Positions 22,437 to 34,009 of a stretch of DNA of 64,000 bases are shown in pieces. A program made the translations under genes and the position numbers. The notes below the pieces were generated by a model that was not told the origin of the DNA, did not search any database, and saw only the letters and a list, made by a program, of their open reading frames with translations. Each line of letters begins with the position of its first letter. The first letter of the stretch is position 1. This DNA is from Sabethes cyaneus (lineage: Eukaryota; Arthropoda; Insecta; Diptera; Culicidae): NCBI RefSeq assembly GCF_943734655.1, contig NC_071355.1, positions 76,769,449 to 76,833,448 on the forward strand, read 5' to 3'.

Positions 22437-22613
22437 AAGTGATACAGAGTGGCGACAAGTCATCCCAAATGTATGCAATGCGGTTTTTCCAAGGTTTTTC
22501 TTTCTCTTTCCTGCATACGCGTTGGATAGGTCGTCTGCTCGATTGGAATGACACTGGCAGATAATTATTATTCCAATTTTGACATTGTCGCCACTCTGTA
22601 TATAGTCACTCTA
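22437..22613. mobile_element. Second copy of the hAT-type MITE, left end damaged
   Basis: From ACAGAGTGGCGACAAGTC at 22444 to CACTCTA at 22613 the sequence closely matches the 21364-21547 element. The left terminus has lost the TATATA part of TAGAGTGACTATATACAG. No clean 8-bp duplication is visible, in keeping with an older insertion. Confidence 0.75.
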
Positions 22614-22937
22614 ATGCTAAAACCTTGGCTAAAATCAAACTAAAACTAACAAAATTTAACAATTTACACATCCGACTCGGTTGTCAGCTTGAGCCCATCT
22701 ATGAACCTGTCAGCTTGGGCCCGCTCTATGTTGGTTACGTTTTTTTTGTACAGGTTGGTATTAGAAGTGTCATTCCCGTGTCTATGACGGTGTTGCTGAT
22801 ATTGTTCAGGGTTTTGCGTGAGAAAAAAAGAAAGGGAAGTATTTTTGCTTTTGTCATCACGCACACGTTGACAGTTCGGCATGAGATTTTCTGTAAGTGC
22901 GAGCAGCCTACGAAATCTTTTTCAATGCCGTCATCGC

Positions 22938-23108
22938 GATCTGCAAAATTGAACAATGTTTACATTTTTACATTCGAACAACAAACAATCATGAATGTAT
23001 CCATAGTAACTCCGTCAGGACGAAATCGACGCTTCTCCAATGAATGTCAAAAGATTGTGCCCACTTGTGCTCAATATCCGCCATTATCGCTCGTGGAAAG
23101 CTGGATAG
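22938..23108 (+). repeat. Foldback unit, solitary direct copy
   Basis: The segment from GATCTGCAAAATTGAACAAT to GTGGAAAGCTGGATAG matches, with small changes, both arms of the foldback at 23596-24255. It is inverted relative to 23596-23766 and direct relative to 24075-24255. The 490 bp between this copy and the next contain no recognised feature. Confidence 0.7.
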
Positions 23109-23595
23109 AGGCAATCGAGTAAAAATTTTGCAAAAATGTAAACAAATACAAAACGAGTGAGGGTTACTTTTTGCTGGACTCAACCACAGAGAACAGACAT
23201 CCATTCAGGAACAAATTTTTCGGGAATTCTTCGATAAAATTTCGAATTAAAATCACCTAATATGCTAGCGTCACCACCACTATAGTTTCCCAACTGAATG
23301 ATTCATTTGATTTGCGCACTGACAACCTTTGGCTCCTTTGGCGCTAGTATATTGTCCGTTTCTTTGGTAACAAAACGCGCTGCTCACTTTTTTGATAGCT
23401 TGAAATCGTCGCAGAGAGAATTTGCTTGGCTGTATGTAAGTTATAAGTATATATTATGCTTGTCTAGCACGTAAGCTATTGATTTACTTGACAAAATAAA
23501 CGATATTTGCCCCCGCGGCGATTCTGGCGACGGTTTCGCCCGCGACGGTTATAATTCATCGCGTACGAAAGGGTGGGAAATTGATAATATATGGA

Positions 23596-24255
23596 CTATC
23601 CAGCTTTCCACGAGCGATAATGGCGGTTATTGAGCACAAGTGGGCACAATCTTTTGACATTCATTGATGGAGCGTCGAGTTCGCCCTGACGGAGTTACTA
23701 TGGAAACATTCATGATTGTTTGTTGTTCGAGTGTAAAAATATAAACATTGTTTCATTTTGCAGATCAGCTGAAGTGGAACATAATTGAACGGATTCAAAC
23801 TTTTGTAGTGGTTTGTGGCCATAATTTCCTGAAAGCACCGGCTCAGGATACTTTCTACAAACGTGCGAATTAAACATTCGAATGCCCTCAGAGGCAAACG
23901 TGAACATTGAACTTCATATTAGTCGAACCGTTGCCAAGTTTGCTCTCGAACAGCGTCTCGTTTTGATAAGAAACTTTTCGCTGCGTATTTGGCCATTCTC
24001 TCTGAAATATCCGATAACTGCGAAGCCACAATTCATAAAACTTGTTGTCCGTTCAATTATGTTCCTCTTTAGCTGATCTGCAAAATTGAACAATGTTTAC
24101 ATTTTTACATTCGAACCTTGATTCGAACAACAAACAATCATGGATGTTTCCATAGTAACTCCGTCAGGGCGAACTCGACGCTCCTCCAATGAATGTCAAA
24201 AGATTTTGCCCACTTGTGCTCAATAACCGCCATTATCGCTCGTGGAAAGTTGGAT
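23596..24255. mobile_element. Foldback element with arms of more than 200 bp
   Basis: The outer 170 bp (23596-23766) is the reverse complement of 24075-24255, with few mismatches. Pairing continues inward through GATCAGCTGAAGTGGAACATAA against its partner ending near 24078, with weaker matching up to about 23830/24020. The single-stranded loop is therefore only about 190 bp. This could fold into a long hairpin. It lies in the CUTC-uex intergenic region. Transposon class is not clear. Confidence 0.65.
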
Positions 24256-24399
24256 AAGCGTTATGCTAGCGCCAGATGCTAGCTGTTGTGAGTTTAGTGT
24301 AGAATTTTTTGCGCCTTTAGCGACATCATCACTATAGTTTCTCAACTAATTTGACATTAGTTTTATCCAAGTGGGGACCTTTCGCTTGGATGTCTGTTC

Positions 24400-25008
24400 T
24401 CTGTGTTCACAGCATTCACACGCGTCCGGAACGTCACATCACAGAACGTCAAGGCACTCGTGTGAATGCGCCAGGGGCTTGCGATGGGTGCCATGTTTTT
24501 GTTGCCAACATCTCAGCACATCTCGAAGGTTGGCAGCAAATCTACCTGTCAGACGGGCGCTATTTCTTGCATTTCTTGAAATAGCGCCCTTCGTTAAGTC
24601 GACTGTCAAACACCGTTCGTTAAGATAGGGATAGCACCCCGCTGGAATGCGCTCATTGAAAATGCGTGTGACCATCACTGACGTTCCGTTACGATACGTT
24701 GCCGATGATGTTCGCTGACGGTCAGTGTGATTCCAGCTTTAATCACCTGTCAATGTCAATCGAAATTGCAACTGTCAGCAAAAACACACCGCACGCTGGA
24801 TGTGCACTCATTACTCAGTGTTTTTCTCGCTTATACGCTTTTCGCCATCGCTGCTGTGCCGTGGATCGAACATTGAAACCAAAGTCACAACAAAAGAGTG
24901 AATCACCTCGAAGCGAGAGCACTAATTTTGGATTGAAGATAAAATACGCGATAGCGAACATTCCTCTGCAGTGTAGCCGTAGCCGTTTATGTTTTGTGGA
25001 AAATAAAT
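24400..25008 (+). promoter_or_regulatory. Upstream region and leader of uex
   Basis: About 600 bp between the last repeat and the uex ATG are freer of repeats and locally more GC-rich, and should hold the promoter and 5' leader. ATAAAT lies immediately before the start codon. Non-coding upstream exons cannot be excluded. No specific regulatory motif is claimed. Confidence 0.35.
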
Positions 25009-27981
25009 ATGCCGAGAGCTAGAAGTGTATCGGGAAGAAAGAAACATTGTTCGATTGGACTAGCTATTGTGCTAATAGTTCTAGTGAAAACCTTCGACGA
25101 ATCTGTCGCAGCTGCGGTACTCAGTGAGGGCGATGAAAAAAAAGGTTCTGTAACCAGAGACGAAAGTGATTCGCTAGTGGACATAGATAACCTGCTACCA
25201 TATCAGCATTTACTAGCGATTTCCTACCAGCAGCAGGACGGGAGGTGGAGCAGTTTGACCCGATTTCAATTGAAAAGTGACGAAGAGCTGCTGGTAAAGA
25301 TAGTGTCGCATGAACAAGACTGCTGGAAGCAGATCACACACTATAACGATGGAAGGGCTCGTATCGTCGATCGAAACGATACGCATTTGCTGGTGTCGGT
25401 AGAATTTTTCGCTCATCAGCAGAATTGGCTGAACGTTGGAATTGATGAAGGATCATCGATAGCTGGTGTGTGTATTGCTGATGCAAAGCAAAACAATTTA
25501 TTTTATTCGCCTCTGTCGTCTTTGATAGTGGCTGATGGGAATGGTGCGGGTGGTATGCGACAAGGTGGGTCCAGTGATCGTCGTCTAGCGCGCAGTATTG
25601 ATGGAAGGAAACGAGAAAATCAACTCCCAAGCGGTGGATCGTTTGGTAAAAATTTGGTAATATTTGGCTTTCGTGTCGAGCATGCAGATAAGGAGCCGAC
25701 ATTTGACGACGATGCTGTTCCTTCTGTTTTAAGCCATTCAACCGTCACATTGCGCCTGTTTGGGCAAGGGTTAAGTGAAGAGACGGTGGTGGTTTTCACT
25801 CAGGAGCCCAATGTTTTTGGCGGATCTTGTTTGGTGCCAGTAACCAGAATTTTTCATGTAGTACCTGGATCGGCCTTTGATAATACAGCGTTGATTAAAG
25901 TTGAGTTTCCGTTGCCCATCGAAGGAAATTATTTTTACATTTGCGCTAAATATGACTCGAACACTAGAGACGACAGGCAGCAGTCAGCTCAAATGGTTGA
26001 ACCGTTCATTCATCAAGGTCAAGATCCATGGATGCGTATAACAAGTTATGAACCTTATCTGCCCTTGTGGGCCTCGCTTATAATCATTGGAACTTGTCTA
26101 ATGTTTTCGGCTTTATTCTCTGGATTGAATCTCGGTCTTATGTCATTGGATCGTACCGATCTGAAAATTTTATGCAACACTGGCACGGAAGAGGAAAAGC
26201 GCTATGCAAGAGCTATTCAACCAGTTCGCGATCATGGAAACTTCCTACTGTGTAGTATTCTACTAGGTAATGTCCTAGTAAATTCCACATTCACTATATT
26301 GCTGGACAGTTTAACTTCTGGGCTTGTCGCGGTCCTTTGTTCTACGATTGCTATCGTAATTTTTGGCGAGATAACACCGCAAGCAATTTGCTCAAGACAT
26401 GGACTGGCCGTCGGAGCGAAAACTATTCTTATCACTAAGGCTGTGATGGTGATAACAGCGCCGTTAGCTTATCCAACTTCGAAGGTGCTTGATTATATCC
26501 TAGGTGAGGAAATCGGCAACTTTTACAATCGCGAGCGCCTAAAAGAGTTGGTCAAAGTGACCACCGATATCAACGACCTAGACAAAGACGAGGTCAACGT
26601 GATTTCTGGAGTGCTTGAGCTGCGCAAGAAAACTGTTGAGGATGTAATGACACGTATTGAGGATGCTTTTATGTTATCGTTGGATGCAGTGCTAGATTTT
26701 GAAACCATCACCGAAATTATGAAATCAGGTTTCTCTCGTATTCCAGTCTACGAAGGCGAACGCAAGAATATTGTAACGCTGCTTTACATAAAAGATCTCG
26801 CTTTTGTCGACCCGGACGATAATACACAACTTAAGACGCTGTGTGAGTTCTATCAGAATCCGTGCCATTTCGTATTCGAAGATGTAACTCTTGATGTGAT
26901 GTTTAAACAGTTTAAGGAGGGACACAAAGGTCACATGGCCTTTGTACATCAGGTCAACAACGAAGGCGAAGGGGATCCATTTTACGAAACTATCGGTTTG
27001 GTAACGCTAGAGGATGTCATCGAGGAATTGATCCAGGCGGAAATCATGGACGAAACCGATGTATTCACCGACAACCGTCGAAAGGTGCGTCGTGATCGAG
27101 CCAAATGTCAAGATTTCGCCGTATTTTCTCAGGGGCGTGATGGGACTTCGCAACGACTGCGCATTTCACCGCAGTTAACACTGGCAACATTCCAATATCT
27201 TAGTACTTCTGTAGATGCGTTTAAAGCCGATATGGTATCGGAAACTATTCTCCGTCGATTACTTAATCAGGATATTGTTCATCATGTTAAGCAAAAGGGT
27301 AAAGACAAGAATGACCCCAGCATGTTTATTATAACTCGTGGCAAACCAGCGGACTTTTTCGTACTTATTCTTGAAGGACGTGTAGAAGTAACGGTGGGCA
27401 GAGAAAATTTGGTCTTCGAAAGCGGCCCTTTTACTTATTTTGGTACACAGGCTTTGACGCAAAACGTAGGCGTTGATGTGCCGGTGGATTCATCGCAGCA
27501 GATTATGGGATCACTACAATCATTGAATATGGACGCTATGCTGCGTCACATTTTCCTGCCCGATTATACAGTCAAAGCCGTGACTGAGGTGGTATACATT
27601 CAGATCAAGCGCAACTTGTACTTAGCTGCTAAGCGGGCCACGCTGATGGAACGTTCGCAACGCTTAGGGGATCACTCGTTGGAGCCGATCGACGACGAGG
27701 TGGAAAAGTTGCTGCATTCGTTGGATGAGGATGATCGCAGCGTCGGAGCGGATACTGCGAATCTGCAAACACCGAAGGCCAGCAAACCAACGAGCAACGC
27801 GCCGTCGCCAACATTCATGACCTCCGATCGGCCTATTCCAGACCAAAACAATGGACCAGTATCAAATGCTGCGCAAATGGGGCTCGGTGCTCTGAACATG
27901 CGCAGCAACAGCTTAGCTGTTACCTCTCAGCGTACGTTTGATGAAGCGGAAAAACCGCTGCTAACCCGTTCTAAATCATAA
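25009..27981 (+). CDS. uex: CNNM-family metal transporter (unextended)
   Basis: One uninterrupted coding exon of 990 residues. The ATG at 25009 (MPRARSVSGRKKHCS) is chosen; the frame opens five codons earlier but without an ATG. A hydrophobic segment at about residues 17-31 (GLAIVLIVLVKTF) looks like a signal or anchor. The extracellular region runs to about 345. The DUF21/CNNM membrane domain starts near 350 (LWASLIIIGTCLMFSALFSG, LNLGLMSLD) and includes GNVLVNSTFTILLD and FGEITPQAICSRHG. A CBS pair follows at about 540-680 (RKKTVEDVMTRIEDAFML; GLVTLEDVIEELIQAEI). A cyclic-nucleotide-binding-like domain lies at about 745-880 (KPADFFVLILEGRVEVTVG). The last 110 residues are low complexity. 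Family knowledge: CNNM proteins move Mg2+ at the plasma membrane, and fly uex supports memory through Mg2+ efflux. The lack of introns over 3 kb is notable, but no frame damage suggests a pseudogene. Confidence 0.95.
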   Translation: MPRARSVSGRKKHCSIGLAIVLIVLVKTFDESVAAAVLSEGDEKKGSVTRDESDSLVDIDNLLPYQHLLAISYQQQDGRWSSLTRFQLKSDEELLVKIVSHEQDCWKQITHYNDGRARIVDRNDTHLLVSVEFFAHQQNWLNVGIDEGSSIAGVCIADAKQNNLFYSPLSSLIVADGNGAGGMRQGGSSDRRLARSIDGRKRENQLPSGGSFGKNLVIFGFRVEHADKEPTFDDDAVPSVLSHSTVTLRLFGQGLSEETVVVFTQEPNVFGGSCLVPVTRIFHVVPGSAFDNTALIKVEFPLPIEGNYFYICAKYDSNTRDDRQQSAQMVEPFIHQGQDPWMRITSYEPYLPLWASLIIIGTCLMFSALFSGLNLGLMSLDRTDLKILCNTGTEEEKRYARAIQPVRDHGNFLLCSILLGNVLVNSTFTILLDSLTSGLVAVLCSTIAIVIFGEITPQAICSRHGLAVGAKTILITKAVMVITAPLAYPTSKVLDYILGEEIGNFYNRERLKELVKVTTDINDLDKDEVNVISGVLELRKKTVEDVMTRIEDAFMLSLDAVLDFETITEIMKSGFSRIPVYEGERKNIVTLLYIKDLAFVDPDDNTQLKTLCEFYQNPCHFVFEDVTLDVMFKQFKEGHKGHMAFVHQVNNEGEGDPFYETIGLVTLEDVIEELIQAEIMDETDVFTDNRRKVRRDRAKCQDFAVFSQGRDGTSQRLRISPQLTLATFQYLSTSVDAFKADMVSETILRRLLNQDIVHHVKQKGKDKNDPSMFIITRGKPADFFVLILEGRVEVTVGRENLVFESGPFTYFGTQALTQNVGVDVPVDSSQQIMGSLQSLNMDAMLRHIFLPDYTVKAVTEVVYIQIKRNLYLAAKRATLMERSQRLGDHSLEPIDDEVEKLLHSLDEDDRSVGADTANLQTPKASKPTSNAPSPTFMTSDRPIPDQNNGPVSNAAQMGLGALNMRSNSLAVTSQRTFDEAEKPLLTRSKS

Positions 27982-28530
27982 TCGCTAATCCTGCTGTTTT
28001 TTTGCAACATAAGTTTAAAAGTAATGTTTGTAGTCCTGGTTGTAGTCAAAGAAAATACTATTATTACTAGCAAAGAAAACAAATCAAATCAAAGCTATCA
28101 TGTAAGTGGCATGTACTTCCTAACGTTTTATTTTTCTTTCAAAAAAGAATACACTGAAATGATACTAGTAAGTAAGCGAAATTTTTCTCCCTTCTTCCTA
28201 TTGGACGCCTTCCGATCCGCCCACGTTAAGGTGCGGAAATAGTGTTCGGGTCGTTGACGAACTCGAAGATCACTCGAGTAAATTGATATCACTTTCTACC
28301 ATCGAGATTTTAGTTAAATGTATTATCACCACTAGGTTAGTACACAAATTAAGTTCCTTTAGAGAGAAAATAAAAACTGTTGCATTATGAACAAACCAGA
28401 ATTTGTAGTTGATAACAAAACGATATAAAATTAGTTACGATGTGTGTCCACACAAAAACTCCTGCATTTCACAACCACAAAACCAAAATGAAACTGTTGT
28501 ATGATATGATATAGAAAATAAAAAACAATG
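27982..28530 (+). other. uex 3' untranslated region with two AATAAA signals
   Basis: AT-rich sequence follows the stop codon. AATAAA occurs at 28369-28374 and 28517-28522, either of which could direct polyadenylation. No other coding block is present. From 28530 to about 29245 the sequence is AT-rich and I recognise nothing in it. Confidence 0.5.
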
Positions 28531-29246
28531 TTTGTTTCAAACTCTTCAACATCTCCATTTACGTAGTTCGAATTTGTGAAATTGTCATTTTTCTTTCTCA
28601 TCATTTAACCTGTCTGTGCTTTTTCTTCAACATTGGAATGAACCGGTTTTCCTGAACAATTAATCATCGCTAGCGTTGAATCGTGAATCCCCACTAGAAC
28701 GCTCCTGCGGGCGTAGTTTTACTCTGTTCTTTTGCATCAATTATACGACGTGTGAAAACGTGAGCAAAATTAATTTTTTCGATTGTTACAGTAAGTAAAA
28801 AAATTAGAATTTCAATAAAAATGTCATGAAAATATATTTGGCTTAGTAGAATATGTGTACTTAATTTTGAAAAGAAGTTTAATAAAAATAGCTTTAGGTC
28901 CAAATTCGCACTTGGTGTTTATGCCAATTGATTCTTGAATTGAAATGAATGTTGATTCTAATTCTATATGATAAATCAAAAAAACTACAATTTGTCACAA
29001 AACACTTATGAAATAAATGAAAATGTCAAACATTAAAAAGTAACACTGCTGTCATTAAAAACAGCAAAAAATACATATCTAATAGAAAACGAGCGGCAGC
29101 AAGTGAGAACAGCATATCACGCAAACGTCGAATTGACCGAAAATCACGAGTTTATTTTTTCTTCAATTCTCATTTGAAACAACACAAACAATTAATTCCA
29201 GGTGACTGCCGGCTTTTTGCATCTTACCAAAGTTTGGTATAAAAAA

Positions 29247-29320
29247 GGGGGTTTTTGCCAGAAGGGCACTGGGTTCAAAAATGCCACTGCGACAGTCACG
29301 AAGATTGTCTTTTGTGGCTG
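29247..29320 (+). repeat. Dispersed hairpin motif, copy 2
   Basis: TTTTTGCCAGAAGGGCAC is followed by an 18-base stretch absent from copy 1, then GCGACAGTC and GTCTTTTGTGGC as in copy 1. It lies at the 3' edge of the minus-strand LINE that starts at about 29330, so it may be that element's tail or an adjacent repeat. Confidence 0.5.
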
Positions 29321-29329
29321 GCCCCGATT

Positions 29330-32300
29330 GCTGTACATAGTTTACGGATTGGTCATACCCATTGATGGAGTTTAGCTAGGTTGTGAGACTGTGCCTCAAT
29401 TAGGTACTACATGGTTAATTAAACCGTCTACCTTCTTGGGATGAAGTTTCCATACACAGTATGGAGGTAATAGGTAGCTTCCGAAGAAGCTGTACCTGGA
29501 AGACGCAAGAGCTCCACAGAGCAAGTGAGCTGAACTTTCTAGTTCTAAATTGCAAAAGCGACAAATGTCGGTTAAGACCTTGCCAATTCTCTTTAAATGG
29601 TAAAGAGTGGGACAATGTCCGGCGAGGAGTCCCGTGATTGTGTACAGTTCCCTACGCGTTAAGGTGACTAGTTTTTTAACTACTGCAGGGTCTGGATAGA
29701 TAAACTGTTTAGCTTGTCTACAGCCTTGCGTTTGGTACCAACTGGATGTTATTTCTAGCTTTTCCCAGGTCAGGTTCCCCAGAAACGGTTCGGGTCAATG
29801 AACTGATGAGCAGATTCTTGTCTCGTTAGGCTATCGGCAAGCTCATTGCCCTTGATTCCGCAGTATCCAGGCAGCCAGAATAGTGAAACTTTGTTCTGGC
29901 GGGAGAGCTCTCTTAAGGTTGTGCTGCACTCCCAAACTAATTTGGATGCACATTTGGTGGACTTGAGAGCCAATAGTGCAGCCTGGCTGTCCGTAAACAT
30001 TCCGAATTTCGCATGTCTATACTTTCGTTTTAGACATATCTTGGCGCAGATGTATATATTGGATATACTTCCGCTTGGAACACGGTTGGCCGTTTGCTCA
30101 GTGGAAGAGCTTCCTTTATGCCGGGTCGGTAGACTCCGGAACCTGTGTAAGTGCCACTTTTTGATCCATCTGTAAAAAAGCAGACGGTACCGGATGGACA
30201 AACAGGCCCTCCATTGCTCCATACAGTGCGATCAGTATCAATTACACTGTACGGAACATCCATGTTAGACCGTGCCTCCATCCAGTCAGAGATTGTCGTT
30301 ACTAGGGGTGATAGTTTGAATTCCCTTAGTACGCGAAGATGACCAATTTGGTCCCCCTCAAGTATGTTACGACACTTTTGCAACCTTAAGGCACCGAGTG
30401 CGGCTTCCTACTTTACATGAAGATGTAAAGGCAGCAAGCATAACATTACCTCCATGGCTGTAGTTGGTGTTGTGCGTATAGCGCTGGTCATTGCAAACAT
30501 ACCAGGCGTTGAACTTTGTTTAGCTTGGTATGCGCCGTCACCTCATTTACCTTCGGCCACCATACAAGAGTGGCATAGGTTAGCCTAGGCCGTGCGATAG
30601 TAGTATATGACCAAAGGGGTAGTTGAGGTTTCAGTCCTTAGGCTTTGCCAAACAGTGAACTGCATGCCCAGATGGCTGTAATTGCTTTCTTGATAATTCA
30701 GGATTCAGGATAATACCCCGATGTTTAACTTAATTGCTGAAGCTTAGTCTGACGCCATTCAGTGTAGGGGGAGTAAGCGTATGTTTCCTCCGCCTAGTAA
30801 ATGGTATTACAACTGTTTTGGAGGGGTTTATATTAAGCCCCTCTCGTAAACATCACGAAATAGTGGTGATTAGACACATTCCAGCGTTACGGGACACAAT
30901 TAGCACCCATTGTTACCCTGTGAATCGCCTCCTGTTTTACCAATTTTTGGCAAATACCTTGTAAAATAGCTATTAGAAGAGTACTTCATTTTTCACTAGA
31001 ATACCAGGGATTTAATGAAACAGGAACCGATCTGCATTGTAGGGATAGTGTCCCGTAACGCTGGAATGTGTCATTAGAGCTCCTTGCATACGGCTAGACA
31101 GCACTGACTGACTTCCCTGATTTCCCTGCTTGACAGCATTGCTTGAATCCAGCTCATTGTCGGCTGATCAGTTCCTTTATTAAGGAGACACCGAAAGTGG
31201 CTAACGTTATTGTGTTAGAGCGACAAACACTGTACTGTACATCTCATGTGTTCGTTAAAAACCTAAACGTTTATTTGAATGTTGCATTAGTATTGGTAAT
31301 ATTTGTCAAATGGCAGAGCTTGTAAACATAAACACAGCTGATCCGCAGCCAACCGCACCCACTACGAACATCCCGAAATATAGTTTGTTTTCTTTATCAA
31401 GACATTCCGATTTGTCTAAGATTTGCAGCAGCAGCTGAATAATGCATAGAATCAATAGAATGGCTAATTAATCCGTTTGCATTGAAGGCGAGTTCTTGAT
31501 TGCTGGTCAGCTGTTAGTTCGTTTACATTCTCTAAGCTTATTGATGCGGCAAAAGCAGAAAGCTCTTTGATTAATAAGCTCTTTGTATTAATTGAAGCGA
31601 ATGACGTGTTGTCGAAAGCGCCTTCAATGTTAAGAAAGCACAAAGGGCCGTCTCCTGGTATTGAAGCGACTTTTCAATCAGCGTCACTAGGGAGTGAAGT
31701 GTGGTTTCCGTAGATTTACCGCATTGGTACGCATGTTGATTCTTGATTGCCATGCAAAGGAGAGTTATTTAAAAACTCATTACGGATGCTATTATCCGTG
31801 ATTTTTTCCATCAACTTGAGAAGCGTTGATGTCAAACTAATTGGTCTGAAATTTTTGGCATGGCTTTATCTTTTTTGCCTGCCTTAGGTATGAACACCAC
31901 CCTGACCTTCCGCCTGCTTGCCGGGACTTATAATCTCGTCCGCTTTTCATAAGAAGATGGGAGGTATGCCATCCGGACTCGGAGACTTCATTGGTTCAAA
32001 GAAGCTGAGTGCCCAACTGATTGAAGCCTCCGTAAACAGTCGGCGTGCAAGTAGAACCGAATCGCTTGACACAGTGCGTGATGACTCAACTCGCTGCTGC
32101 GCGCCGGCGTCGCTTCCAGTGGACACTGTCGAACCAGGGAAATGCGTGTTCAGAGAAATCTCCAACGTTTCCCTAGTAGTAACAGTAAGACTACCAACTT
32201 CTTTTTTCAATTGGCCTAGGCCATTATTATGGTCCTTGGCTCCAAAAAGCGTTGGAGTCGCGCCGCCTCAGGCACAGTCTGGATGCTTTCGCAAAACTTG

Positions 32301-32570
32301 ACTCTGAACTGCGTTGTATTTGGTGAAAGATGCCCTGTAGGCCTCCCAATTGGACGTGGTCTTAGCCCTGTTGAATAAACGCCTAGCCTCCCGACGAAGG
32401 CTGCTGAGCGATTCATTCCACCAGGGCACGTCGCGGCAGACTGTCCGCGTGATTAACGGACAGTTTGCAGTAAAGGCATCAATAATCCTACTCTGTAGGT
32501 CATTGGCTGCAGCATCCAGTTCAGCTGGTGTGAATGGTGTTAATAAGGGGATAGAGCTAAGCTGTTTAAA
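29330..32570 (-). mobile_element. RNase H-bearing LINE (LOA/I-like), degenerate
   Basis: On the minus strand from 32560 downward come LRREARRLFNRAKTTSNWEA-type pre-RT sequence and then the RT start (KSPSPDGIPPIFL near 31965; NFRPISLTSTLLKLMEKI near 31800-31850). NQ-STCVPMR and a decayed AFDNTS block lie near 31580-31750. After a broken central part, the RNase H region is at 29770-30222, with FTDGSKSGTYTGSGVYRPG upstream (about 30120-30180), FTDSQAALLALKSTKCASKL, VSLFWLPGYCGIKGNELADS and LTRQESAHQFIDP. The order RT then RNase H is typical of I/LOA-like elements. Frameshifts and an internal MITE at 30873-31072 show it is inactive. Confidence 0.75.
30873..31072. mobile_element. 200-bp MITE with 25-bp perfect terminal inverted repeats
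   Basis: The left end begins GACACATTCCAGCGTTACGG and the reverse complement of the right end begins with the same 20 bases; identity runs for 25 bases. ATTA occurs directly outside both ends (30869-30872 and 31073-31076), consistent with a 4-bp target duplication. It interrupts the minus-strand RNase H LINE, so it is younger than that insertion. Superfamily not assigned. Confidence 0.8.
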
Positions 32571-33749
32571 TGTACCTCATGCAAAAAGTTGGAAAATACG
32601 ACTAACATTCATATTTGACCCGTTTTTGGATCTCTAAAAAGAGCAACTCAAACTCTTGCAGCATTTATTGAAAAATATTTTAAATTATTTTAAATTTTTT
32701 CATCGTGTTTCCGTAACTTAAAAAAAGACAATCCGAATCCGAACAGAAGGTCAAAGCCACGCCCGTTGCAAAAGTGTGGAGTATAATTTAATATGTTGCT
32801 GGAAAGCAGCAGTCAAACAAAAATTTCCGCTTCAGCTAAGGGTTTCTAACATTTCTAACAACAGGTCTGGCAGAACGCGAAAAAATAGACTAATTGCGCA
32901 AATCCGCGTAAATTCCGAAAATCGCGTAAATTGCGAAATATGCGTAAAAAACTGCGTAAATTTTGTAATTTGAGTATTTTTACGCGTAGTCGCGTAAAAA
33001 ACAAACCGCGTAAAAAGCGACTTCAGTGTATTTATCAAAACATGTTTAAAATTCTTGCAGCTATTCTAAAAATTTTGAAGCAAAAGATTATTTATGCTTC
33101 CAATATCACAGAGAAAACTGAAGGCATTTTGATGCTTCTTTAACTGTTCAAATGTAAATTTGAAGCATTGGGGAAGGGTGGTAAAGACCTTGAGGTTAAG
33201 ACTCAATATCTGCTCAAATATAACTCAAATTGATCGCAATTTTCATACGAACTGAACCTTTTAGTCTTTGTCTAGTATAGCTACAACGTGTGCTGGTAAA
33301 TTTCTTCCAAAATGTATACTTTTTTTGGAATGGGCGGGAAAGACAGACACTTGATATGAGAAAGATGGACACTCGCAGAAAGGTGTCACGCGTCGTCGAA
33401 TTATCAGTATTTAGAAAGATTAACCTATTTAAACTTGCATTTTGGAAAGAACTTTTTTGGGAAAACCCCCTTCCCGATCCTGCTTTTGAGTGAAGAAACA
33501 AAACGGTTCCCTTTTATATTCTTGAATATTTTAAATGATGAAGAATTAATCGTTCCTAAAAATTGGCCTATTCCAACTGTTACATGACTTCTGGTTACTT
33601 TTACATCTATAATATGTAAGTATTTGCAATGTTAAATCGATGTTGGGCAAAATGAATTCTAAATCTTTGTGTCCGTCTTTCCCGACTTGGATAGCATTTT
33701 TTTCAAACTTCAATAACTTTATACTAAAGATTCAAAAAATCACCAGACT
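32571..33749. other. Intergenic region with one short repeat, no gene recognised
   Basis: Apart from the reversed TACACTGAAG element at 32865-33035, the stretch is AT-rich. Open frames at 33214-33501 and 33290-33493 overlap on opposite strands with no recognisable protein blocks. I see no host exon. Confidence 0.35.
32865..33035 (-). mobile_element. Short reversed copy of the TACACTGAAG/TTTACGCGG element
   Basis: Reverse complemented, the right end reads TACACTGAAGTCGCTTTTTA, the same as the left end of the 3789-4075 element, and the interior again repeats TACGCG-containing words. The other terminus is not intact, so this copy is truncated. Confidence 0.6.
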
Positions 33750-33970
33750 TAGTGAAATCCGGTGTCTTCAAGAGCCCCACCGGCACTAGGAATGGAGCGG
33801 CCCAACGCGCTAGATGGATTGACCAAGTTAAACCTGACTTGTGTGTGCCGAGACGGTCAACGAATTGGCCGCGAATAGCCCAGGACTGAGTACAGTGGAG
33901 AGTAACTCTAGATACAGCACGAGCCATCCCGGCTCTAAATATGCTGCTAAAGGAGGAAAATTTTATATTA
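33750..33970 (+). mobile_element. EN-RT family A, C-terminal fragment
   Basis: The + strand encodes GTRNGAAQRARWIDQVKPDL followed by a decayed run toward ARAIPALN. The RARW-D-V-DL pattern matches the C-terminal region of family A copies at 36.6 and 47.1 kb. No start, RT or full frame remains. Confidence 0.65.
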
Positions 33971-34009
33971 ACCACTTATTTATTTAATACTCCAAAGCAA
34001 AGCCTCGGA

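Noticed and set aside
22625..23122. 165-codon + strand open frame
   Set aside because: It spans a repeated foldback unit, has no recognisable domain, and parts recur inverted at 23596 where the frame is not kept.
24994..25008. A five-codon upstream start for uex at a GTG
   Set aside because: A nuclear animal gene is not expected to start at this GTG when an in-frame ATG follows at 25009.
27629..27908. Three minus-strand frames inside uex
   Set aside because: They are antisense shadows of the uex C-terminal coding region without own motifs.
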